Assembly (NCBI GenBank): GCA_947588325.1
Contig: CANPYH010000035.1
Coordinates: 1 to 12,360 of the forward strand
DNA length: 12,360 bases
Reading direction: 5' to 3'
Source of the DNA: an uncultured Clostridia bacterium
GTDB lineage: Bacteria > Bacillota > Clostridia > Christensenellales > Pumilibacteraceae
The notes beneath the pieces are model-generated. The model was not told the origin of the DNA, did not search any database, and was given only the letters and a program-made list of their open reading frames with translations. Positions within the stretch are counted from its first letter, which is position 1; each line of letters starts with the position of its first letter. Position numbers and translations under genes: made by a program. Of this stretch, positions 7,528 to 12,360 are shown one piece after another.

Positions 7528-7642
7528 TGTCAGCTACCCGAAAAGTAATTACTTGTCCATTAAGCAGGGATATATCGATAAAACCCTTTTCCCTACTAAC
7601 CAACCCGAGCGCGGCAGTTTTACCCACTAAAAGTTAATATTT

Positions 7643-7671
7643 TTCGCAAAAGTTGAAATATTTAATATAAC
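7643..7671 (+). promoter_or_regulatory. Candidate promoter of the DUF308-like gene
   Basis: TTCGCA (7643-7648), 17 bp and TATAAC (7666-7671) form a plausible but weak sigma-A promoter just outside element copy 1. AGGGGAGG follows at about 7681-7688, ten bases before ATG 7699. Confidence 0.45.
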
Positions 7672-7698
7672 AATATTTTCAGGGGAGGCTTTTGTAAA

Positions 7699-8250
7699 AT
7701 GGCTGAAAACAAAGAAAAAGAAAGCGAGAAGAGCAAGAGAGAAGTAACTCTCAACATGTCGCTCAACATGCTGTTCGGCATAGTTCTCGCGGTGTTCGGA
7801 ACATTTATCATGTTCTTCGGTAACGACATTTCCTACGTCGCATTAATAGTCATAGGAATCGTCGCGGTGTGTTTGGGCGCGGTCGGCGCGGTGGACTACA
7901 TCAAGAACAGGGGCGCGGTAAAGAACCTCGTCATATCCCTGCTCGAAGTAGTCGCAGGGCTGGCGCTCATACTATTCTCGTCCTTCTTCGGCGTGGTAAT
8001 ATTCACCGTCGCTGCCGTGATATTGGCGGCTTACGGCGTGTATCTCCTCGTCAAGAGCAAGGGCAAGGCTCTTAAAGTCATACTCGGTCTGGTCTTTATC
8101 GTCGTGGGCGTAATGCTCTTCCTCTACGCCATAGGCGCGTATCAGCAATGGGGCTGGATCAACACCTGGTTTAAATACGTCCTCGGCACGGCGGCTTATT
8201 GCGGCGCAATCTTCTTCCTCTTCTTCGATATCTTTAGCAGCAATAAGTAA
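7699..8250 (+). CDS. Six-helix membrane protein, DUF308/HdeD-like
   Basis: A 183-residue integral membrane protein of unknown function. After a charged cytoplasmic start rich in K and E (1-18), six hydrophobic segments lie at about 21-40, 46-66, 75-94, 97-117, 124-146 and 159-179, joined by short loops with basic residues (YIKNRGAVK, LVKSKGKALK). This paired-helix layout and size resemble the HdeD/DUF308 family, of which E. coli HdeD is linked to acid resistance; the assignment rests on topology and style, not a signature motif. The start is supported by AGGGGAGG upstream. It is monocistronic with a strong terminator at 8328-8364, and lies inside the segment bracketed by the two palindromic elements. 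Confidence 0.8.
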   Translation: MAENKEKESEKSKREVTLNMSLNMLFGIVLAVFGTFIMFFGNDISYVALIVIGIVAVCLGAVGAVDYIKNRGAVKNLVISLLEVVAGLALILFSSFFGVVIFTVAAVILAAYGVYLLVKSKGKALKVILGLVFIVVGVMLFLYAIGAYQQWGWINTWFKYVLGTAAYCGAIFFLFFDIFSSNK

Positions 8251-8327
8251 GCCCAAGCCGCGGTGGCATTGCCGCTTGGCGACGTAACCGCACAAGCCGC
8301 AACGGACGAATAACCGTCAGGGCAAGC

Positions 8328-8364
8328 GAAAAGCCGCACCTATGGGTGCGACTTTTTCTCTTTT
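8328..8364. terminator. Bidirectional terminator between convergent genes
   Basis: CGCACC (8335-8340) and GGTGCG (8345-8350) close a TATG loop; one C/A mismatch is followed by AAG/CTT pairing that extends the stem. On the plus strand it runs into CTTTTTCTCTTTT; on the minus strand into GGCTTTTC. It can end the DUF308-like gene from the left and the lipoprotein gene from the right. Confidence 0.85.
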
Positions 8365-8447
8365 GTTTCAGTTGTTTAGCGCGCCTCGCTGCCCGCTTAA
8401 AAGGACAGCCCGAATAAAGCGTCTTAAACGATAGTCACATCTGGGAG

Positions 8448-9317
8448 TTACGCGGCGCTGTCCGAGGCTTTCTCGCAAGTTACTTCGGAATCTGCGCCGA
8501 GCGCCCAATTCTCGCCCTTCTCCACGCTGTTCCACTCTTCGGCCGACCCTTTATAGATAAGTTCGGCGTTCGTGCAGCCTGCAAAGGCGTACGCACCTAT
8601 TGACTTCACGCTCGCAGGGATCTTTACGCCCGTGAGTTTGTAGCACCCGTCGAAGGCTTCGGCGGCTATCGCGACGGTGTTATCCGCAACGCTGAACTCG
8701 CCCTTCGCGTCCGTGCTTACGCCGACAAGTATGCGGTTAGCGGGAACGTTCTCATTCTCGTCCTTCTTATCCTTATCGGACTGCTCGCTCTTGCAATTGA
8801 CGTAGAGCGCGCCGCCCTTCCAATTCGCGGCGGTTGTGTAGTAAGCCGTGCCGACGAAGGCGTCCGCGCCCAGCATGGTATCTTCCGAAACGGTTATTTC
8901 GGCAAGTCTCGTGCAGTTGGCGAACGCGCGATCGCTAACCTCGACCTTGCCGAGGCTCAATGCGGTAATGCCGCTGCACCAGCCGAACGCGCCCTCGCCG
9001 ATCTTAACCACACTGCTCGGGAGCGTGAGCGTCTTGATCTCGGAGTGTCCGTTGAAGGCTCCGTCCGCTATCTGCGTAACTTTTTTGCCGCCCACTTCCT
9101 CAGCTATCTGTATATGCGCGATGTTGTGTTTGTCCGTGCCGATGCAGGCGTATTCCTGCGTGCCGTCTATCAACTTATAGTTAAGGTTGCCGAATACGGT
9201 GTACTCGGTGTTGCCTTGATCGTCCTTAATGTCGCCGTCGCAAGCCGTGAACATAACCGCCATTGCGGCTATGCAAACGAGGGCTATGATGACGACGGAT
9301 ATCTTTGCCTTTTTCAA
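8448..9317 (-). CDS. BspA-type leucine-rich-repeat lipoprotein
   Basis: A 289-residue probable surface lipoprotein. It has a signal peptide with a hydrophobic core (7-22) and a lipobox-like FTAC ending at C26, followed by an acidic linker. BspA-type (LRR_5) repeats of the form IADGAFNGHSEIKTLTLP occur at about 80-155 and 213-250. It ends with the module ELIYKGSAEEWNSVEKG (252-268), often seen closing such proteins. A charged insert (CKSEQSDKDKKDENENVP, 175-192) interrupts a stretch that is normally short in relatives. These proteins commonly mediate surface binding; the ligand here is unknown. The start is TTG (9317-9315), chosen because AAGGAG lies six bases upstream and MKKAKIS begins the signal peptide. 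It follows the aminopeptidase gene by 79 bp but has its own promoter. Confidence 0.88.
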   Translation of the reverse strand: MKKAKISVVIIALVCIAAMAVMFTACDGDIKDDQGNTEYTVFGNLNYKLIDGTQEYACIGTDKHNIAHIQIAEEVGGKKVTQIADGAFNGHSEIKTLTLPSSVVKIGEGAFGWCSGITALSLGKVEVSDRAFANCTRLAEITVSEDTMLGADAFVGTAYYTTAANWKGGALYVNCKSEQSDKDKKDENENVPANRILVGVSTDAKGEFSVADNTVAIAAEAFDGCYKLTGVKIPASVKSIGAYAFAGCTNAELIYKGSAEEWNSVEKGENWALGADSEVTCEKASDSAA

Positions 9318-9355
9318 TGCGCTCTCCTTCTTTTGCGGTTTTACTTTCGGATATA

Positions 9356-9385
9356 ATCATACCCTTATACCCCGCCTTTTGTCAA
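9356..9385 (-). promoter_or_regulatory. Sigma-A promoter of the LRR lipoprotein gene
   Basis: The minus strand has a consensus -35 TTGACA (9385-9380), an 18-bp spacer and -10 TATGAT (9361-9356). The -35 begins 11 bases past the aminopeptidase stop with no terminator between, so readthrough is also possible. Confidence 0.8.
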
Positions 9386-9396
9386 GTAATTTGGGC

Positions 9397-10512
9397 TTAT
9401 TTGAGATTTTCCGGGTTCAGACACTCGAGGGACGGGAGCACGAATAAGCCGTCCTTGCGAATGAGTTTGCCGTCGAAGTAGATCTCGCCGCCGCCATGTT
9501 CGGGGGTCATGACGAGAACGAGGTCCCAATGCACCGCGCTTTGGTTGCCGTTATACGCATCCTCGTAGCAGCACCCCGGTGTGAAGTGAATGGAGCCTGC
9601 AATCTTCTCGTCGAACAGAATGTCGCCCATGGGTTTGGTTATATACGGGTTAACGCCGATAGCGAACTCGCCGACGTACCTCGATCCTTCGTCCGTATCG
9701 AATATGGCGTTGATCTTGTCGGGGTAATTGCCCGTCGCCTCGACGATCTTACCATTTTTGAAGGTAAGTCGGACGTTTTCGAACTTCACGCCGTTCTCGA
9801 TTGAGGGCACATTATACGTTATTACGCCGTTTACGCTGTCTTTGACGGGAGCGGTGTACACCTCTCCGTCGGGGATATTCATATGCCCCGAGCACTTGAC
9901 CGCGGGAATGTCCTTGATAGAGAACTCGAGGTCGGTGTCCTTGGCTACGAGGCGAACCCTGTCCGTCTTATCCATCAATTCTTTGAGCGCGTCCATAGCC
10001 CTGTCCATCTTGGCGTAGTCCATACAGCAAACGTCGAAATAGTGCTTCTCGAACTCGTCCGTCGGCACGCCAGAGAGTTGCGCCATGGAGTCGTTGGGAT
10101 AGCGCAGAACCACCCAGCGCGTCTTGTTCACGCGGATCTCGTGGTGCACGGGATAGGAGTATAAGCGGCTGTACGTCTCCGTCTTAATCGAGGGAACGCC
10201 AGAAAGGTCATAGGCGTTCTCGTTGCCCCGCACGCCTATATAGCAATCCATGCGCTCCATGCGGTACTTCGCATACTCGGCGAGAAGGCGGCAATGCTCC
10301 TCGCTTGTGCCGCTTATGAGCGCGGCGTTTACTTTGCCTTTATACGTCTCCACAAAGGGATATGCGCCCACTTCGTACACCGCTTTGATAAGTTCTGTTA
10401 CCATGGCGGTATCGACGTCCGTAGCTTCGATGAGGACTTTATCCCCCTTCTTCGCCGCGACGGAGTAATTGACGAGGTTACGGGCAAGTTTGGTTATTCT
10501 CGGATCTAACAT
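9397..10512 (-). CDS. M29-family metallo-aminopeptidase (AmpS/PepS-like)
   Basis: A 371-residue cytosolic aminopeptidase that removes N-terminal residues from peptides, as in the thermophilic aminopeptidase T family with two metal ions. The residues known to bind metal or act in catalysis all seem present, with family spacing: E217 (DGEVYTAP), E282 (GEFAIGVNP), H309 (SIHFTPG), Y316, H328 and D330 (HWDLVLVM). Although the frame is open to 10617, the start is placed at ATG 10512: GGAGG lies six bases upstream, LDPRITKLARNLVNYS is the usual family beginning, and the promoter lies between the two candidates. It could help recycle peptides released by the proteases of the first half of the window, an inference only. 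Divergent from fba. Confidence 0.92.
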   Translation of the reverse strand: MLDPRITKLARNLVNYSVAAKKGDKVLIEATDVDTAMVTELIKAVYEVGAYPFVETYKGKVNAALISGTSEEHCRLLAEYAKYRMERMDCYIGVRGNENAYDLSGVPSIKTETYSRLYSYPVHHEIRVNKTRWVVLRYPNDSMAQLSGVPTDEFEKHYFDVCCMDYAKMDRAMDALKELMDKTDRVRLVAKDTDLEFSIKDIPAVKCSGHMNIPDGEVYTAPVKDSVNGVITYNVPSIENGVKFENVRLTFKNGKIVEATGNYPDKINAIFDTDEGSRYVGEFAIGVNPYITKPMGDILFDEKIAGSIHFTPGCCYEDAYNGNQSAVHWDLVLVMTPEHGGGEIYFDGKLIRKDGLFVLPSLECLNPENLK

Positions 10513-10523
10513 TTCAGCCTCCA

Positions 10524-10560
10524 ATCGGGACGTTGCCGTTCCGTTATTATCTTTCCCGAT
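10524..10560 (-). promoter_or_regulatory. Inverted repeat at the aminopeptidase start point and leader
   Basis: ATCGGGA (10524-10530) and TCCCGAT (10554-10560) are perfect 7-bp complements 23 bases apart. One arm begins one base after the -10, around the expected transcription start; the other lies next to the GGAGG site. It may be a regulator site or a leader hairpin. Confidence 0.4.
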
Positions 10561-10561
10561 A

Positions 10562-10591
10562 ATTATACTATTAAAAAGGGCGAAAGTCCAA
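10562..10591 (-). promoter_or_regulatory. Promoter of the M29 aminopeptidase gene
   Basis: The minus strand shows TTGGAC (10591-10586), an 18-bp spacer and a perfect TATAAT (10567-10562). The leader would be about 43 bases long. Confidence 0.7.
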
Positions 10592-10628
10592 TAAAAAAAT
10601 TTGAAATATCCTATCAATTTAGTAGAAA

Positions 10629-10651
10629 TTTACGCGGTAAAGTAGTATAAT
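10629..10651 (+). promoter_or_regulatory. Promoter of fba with an internal palindrome
   Basis: A perfect -10 TATAAT lies at 10646-10651, but no good -35 is seen at 16-18 bp. The palindrome TTTACGCGGTAAA (10629-10641) occupies the spacer and could be an operator. A poor -35 suggests a possible need for an activator. Confidence 0.5.
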
Positions 10652-10693
10652 CAATACGACAATCAGTCAAACAAACTCTTTGGAGGAAAAATT

Positions 10694-11656
10694 ATGCCTT
10701 TAGTAACAAGTAAGGAAATGTTCGAGAAAGCGTATAAGGGCGGATATGCCGTCGGCGCGTTCAACGTGAACAACATGGAGATCGTTCAGGGTATCACCGA
10801 GGCTTGTCAGGAAGAGAAAGCTCCCGTTATACTCCAGGTTTCCAAGGGCGCACGCGCGTATGCTAACCATACCTATCTCGTTAAGCTCGTCGAGGCTGCC
10901 GTTATCGAGTGCCCCGATATCCCCGTCGTACTTCACCTCGACCACGGCCCCGATTTCGAGACCTGCAAGGCGTGCATAGACGGCGGATTCACCTCCGTCA
11001 TGATCGACGGTTCGTCCCATTCGTTCGAGGACAATATCGCGCTTACCAAGAAAGTCGTTGAGTACGCTCACGACCACGGCGTTGTTGTCGAGGGCGAACT
11101 CGGTACCCTTGCGGGAATCGAGGACGAGGTGTCCCACGCGGTCGGTTCTTATACCCGTCCCGAGGAAGTCGAGGAATTCGTCTCCAAGACGGGCGTTGAC
11201 TCCCTTGCAATCGCTATCGGCACTTCCCACGGCGCATATAAGTTCAAGCCCGAGCAGTGCACAAGGAACGAAAAGGGTATCCTTGTTCCCCCTCCCCTCC
11301 GCTTCGACATTCTCGAGGAAGTCAGCAAGAGACTTCCCGGCTTCCCCATCGTGCTCCACGGCTCCTCTTCCGTACCCCAGGAGTACGTCAAGATGGTTAA
11401 CGAGTTCGGCGGCAAAATGCCCGACGCAGTCGGCGTTCCCGAGGATCAGCTCCGCCAGGCGGCTAAACTCGCTGTCTGCAAGATCAATATCGACTCCGAC
11501 CTTCGCCTTGCAATGACGGGAACTATCAGAAAGTTCTTCACCGAACATCCCGAGAAGTTCGACCCGAGAGAGTACCTCAAGCCCGCAAGAGCCAACATCA
11601 AAGAATTGGTACGCCATAAGCTGGTCGACGTACTTGGTTGCGCCGGCAAAGCATAA
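10694..11656 (+). CDS. fba: Class II fructose-1,6-bisphosphate aldolase
   Basis: A 320-residue zinc-dependent aldolase that interconverts fructose 1,6-bisphosphate with glyceraldehyde 3-phosphate and dihydroxyacetone phosphate in glycolysis and gluconeogenesis. Motifs: GAFNVNN (21-27); HLDHG (81-85), with D83 as the catalytic aspartate and H84 as a zinc ligand; VEGELGT (132-138); GTSHG with H179 (zinc ligand); LHGSSS with H222 (zinc ligand) and the phosphate-binding serines; and INIDSDLR near the C-terminal third. The length fits the Firmicutes type. The start has GGAGG eight bases upstream. Codons appear more uniform than in neighbouring genes (many TTC, CTC, GAG and CCC), as expected of a highly expressed enzyme. 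Monocistronic with its own promoter and terminator. A related tagatose-bisphosphate aldolase is less likely. Confidence 0.96.
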   Translation: MPLVTSKEMFEKAYKGGYAVGAFNVNNMEIVQGITEACQEEKAPVILQVSKGARAYANHTYLVKLVEAAVIECPDIPVVLHLDHGPDFETCKACIDGGFTSVMIDGSSHSFEDNIALTKKVVEYAHDHGVVVEGELGTLAGIEDEVSHAVGSYTRPEEVEEFVSKTGVDSLAIAIGTSHGAYKFKPEQCTRNEKGILVPPPLRFDILEEVSKRLPGFPIVLHGSSSVPQEYVKMVNEFGGKMPDAVGVPEDQLRQAAKLAVCKINIDSDLRLAMTGTIRKFFTEHPEKFDPREYLKPARANIKELVRHKLVDVLGCAGKA

Positions 11657-11686
11657 TAAGTTATAGGTAATATATAAGTAAAACTC

Positions 11687-11722
11687 AAAAATGGTCTTGC
11701 ATTGCAGGGCCATTTTTATTAT
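11687..11722 (+). terminator. Rho-independent terminator of fba
   Basis: AAAATGG (11688-11694) pairs with CCATTTT (11710-11716), and the stem continues inward through TCTTGC/GCAGGG with wobble pairs to an ATT loop. The T-run is partly in the stem and continues as TTATTATT. It lies 31 bp past the fba stop. Confidence 0.85.
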
Positions 11723-11853
11723 TACATGGGATTGGGCGTAATGTTTATTGTGGTATAACTATCACTGTTTTTCGGGCAAACAATTACTGTTCGGATAACA
11801 AACAAGAATATACAAACTATTCAAGTAAATAATTGCTTCACACGTCACTAACA
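11723..11853. other. AT-rich stretch without recognisable feature
   Basis: Between the fba terminator and the first element-like sequence there is no frame with a ribosome binding site, no tRNA-like fold and no clear promoter. It could be remnant sequence of an older element. Confidence 0.5.
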
Positions 11854-11869
11854 TTTACAATCCCCTCAG
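11854..11869 (+). repeat. Solitary terminal repeat of the palindromic element
   Basis: TTTACAATCCCCTCAG matches the copy 2 core end TTGACAATCCCCTCAG at 15 of 16 bases but lacks the hairpin and arm that follow in full copies. It sits 13 bp before the outer part of copy 2 and is probably the stub of a deleted or overwritten third copy. Confidence 0.7.
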
Positions 11870-11882
11870 GCGAACTATTTGG

Positions 11883-12233
11883 TGCCACGTTCGAGCTGGT
11901 TCGTCGTTAAAAGTTTTTTATTTGATATATCACTGCTTGATAAATATACCCTTACTATTCGGGTAGCAAGCATTGACAATCCCCTCAGTCTGCCTGACGG
12001 CAGACAGCCCCCCTCGACTTCGGGCAGCCCACATTCGTCCCAGACTTTTCGGGTGAAGTGTTACTTATCTTGTTTCATTACAAGAGTGTTTTATTACACA
12101 CCGAAACTTGGGTAGCCGGTGGGCCGCCCGAAGTCGAGGGGGGCTGGCGCAACTTGTTGCGCCTGAGGGGATTGTTAAGTTCCATTGTAAGAAAAGTAAC
12201 ATACCACCTATAAACAGTTATTGTTATATCAAT
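11883..12233 (+). mobile_element. Nested palindromic MITE-like element, copy 2
   Basis: The second copy lies in the opposite orientation to copy 1. Besides the core, its outer flanks are imperfect inverted repeats of each other: from TTGATATATCACTGCTTGAT (11922-11941) inward, the left flank resembles the reverse complement of the right flank ending at about 12233 (TTGATATAAC on the minus strand). The whole is thus a palindrome of over 300 bp. There is no transposase. Together with the stub before it and the hairpin after it, it accounts for most of the 704-base gap downstream of fba. Confidence 0.7.
11973..12178 (+). repeat. Core palindrome of copy 2
   Basis: The ends are TTGACAATCCCCTCAG (11973-11988) and CTGAGGGGATTGTTAA (12163-12178). 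Small hairpins follow: TCTGCCTGACGGCAGA (11989-12004) and GCGCAACTTGTTGCGC (12147-12162). Then come the long arms containing CTCGACTTCGGGC and GCCCGAAGTCGAG. The right hairpin has no sequence match to either hairpin of copy 1, yet is perfectly paired. Confidence 0.9.
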
Positions 12234-12264
12234 CAGTCCTCTTATAAACACGGTAAATAGGCAT

Positions 12265-12316
12265 ATAAGGAAAAGTCCTGTCGGCTCATTTCTGAGCCAT
12301 ACAGGACTTTCCTTTA
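12265..12316. terminator. Long hairpin flanked by A and T tracts, probable bidirectional terminator
   Basis: AAGGAAAAGTCCTGT (12267-12281) pairs with ACAGGACTTTCCTT (12301-12314) apart from one bulged A, and GGCTCA (12283-12288) with TGAGCC (12293-12298) around a TTTC loop. An A-rich left edge and T-rich right edge fit a terminator usable in both directions. No gene on its left reaches it, so it may serve a minus-strand gene entering from beyond 12360; only about 44 bases remain, too few to call that gene. Confidence 0.6.
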
Positions 12317-12360
12317 TGGAGAGTAGAAAACTAAATTGTGTCTTTAATCACTCTTCTTGT

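Larger units (their letters stand above)
7262..7616 (-). mobile_element. Nested palindromic MITE-like element, copy 1
   Basis: This non-coding gap between rqcH and the DUF308-like gene holds one copy of an element repeated in reverse orientation at 11883-12233. Read on the minus strand, 7616-7528 resembles 11883-11972, the core 7527-7319 resembles 11973-12178, and 7318-7262 resembles the sequence after 12178, more weakly at its far end. In the core centre 7440-7414 matches 12060-12086 at 24 of 27 bases. There is no transposase or convincing gene inside. The outer limits are where I stop seeing similarity, so they are approximate. It may be a non-autonomous transposon relative or a structured-RNA repeat. 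Confidence 0.7.

Noticed and set aside
7331..7627. Open frames in the two elements (98 codons here, 78 codons at 11879-12115) with related products sharing a DISLL...IDNPLS pattern
   Set aside because: The similarity is explained by the repeated DNA itself. The frames cross palindromic arms and variable hairpins, differences between copies show no silent-site bias by eye, and no ribosome binding site was found.
7246..7698. A CRISPR array or riboswitch in the repeat-rich gap
   Set aside because: Repeats are inverted, not regularly spaced direct repeats, and the structure lies downstream of rqcH and is duplicated elsewhere in reverse, unlike a riboswitch.
10513..10617. A 35-codon upstream extension of the aminopeptidase
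   Set aside because: The extension spans the TATAAT promoter, whereas ATG 10512 has GGAGG six bases upstream and the usual family N-terminus.
10700..11713. A 337-codon minus-strand open frame
   Set aside because: Antisense to fba and running through its terminator; no recognisable protein.
12330..12360. C-terminal codons of a minus-strand gene ending near 12344
   Set aside because: Only about five codons would be inside the window; two frames give possible stops and nothing distinguishes them.

Overview
The window reads as chromosomal DNA from an uncultured, low-to-mid GC member of the Firmicutes, most likely a gut-type Clostridia. The evidence is strong AGGAGG-like ribosome binding sites, sigma-A promoters with about 17-bp spacers, TTG starts, an RqcH/NFACT protein, the tig-clpP-clpX-lon gene order and a BspA-type leucine-rich lipoprotein. 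This placement is an inference from gene content; no 16S rRNA gene is present.

Positions 1-5462 (minus strand) are a proteostasis cluster read tig -> clpP -> clpX -> lon: trigger factor, the ClpP peptidase, the ClpX unfoldase and LonA, the last cut by the window edge just after its catalytic serine. clpP and clpX are one base apart and clpX starts with TTG. lon has its own promoter very close to its first ATG. Diverging from tig across 130 bp is rqcH (5593-7245), the ribosome quality-control factor that adds alanine tails to stalled chains. In Bacillus subtilis such tails mark proteins for ClpXP, so the divergent genes plausibly form one nascent-chain quality-control module with adjoining promoters.

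Positions 7246-12360 are looser. Two copies of a nested, imperfect palindromic element of about 350 bp (7262-7616 and 11883-12233) lie in opposite orientation and bracket four genes: a six-helix DUF308-like membrane protein (+), a BspA-type LRR lipoprotein (-), an M29 metallo-aminopeptidase (-) and class II fructose-bisphosphate aldolase (+). The convergent membrane protein and lipoprotein genes share a bidirectional terminator; the aminopeptidase and aldolase genes diverge from a common 181-bp region.

The least ordinary features are the paired elements, whose small internal hairpins differ in sequence and position while the surrounding sequence is colinear, and the rqcH/tig-clpP-clpX-lon arrangement. 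I see no CRISPR array, tRNA, rRNA, transposase, or clear defence or biosynthetic system.
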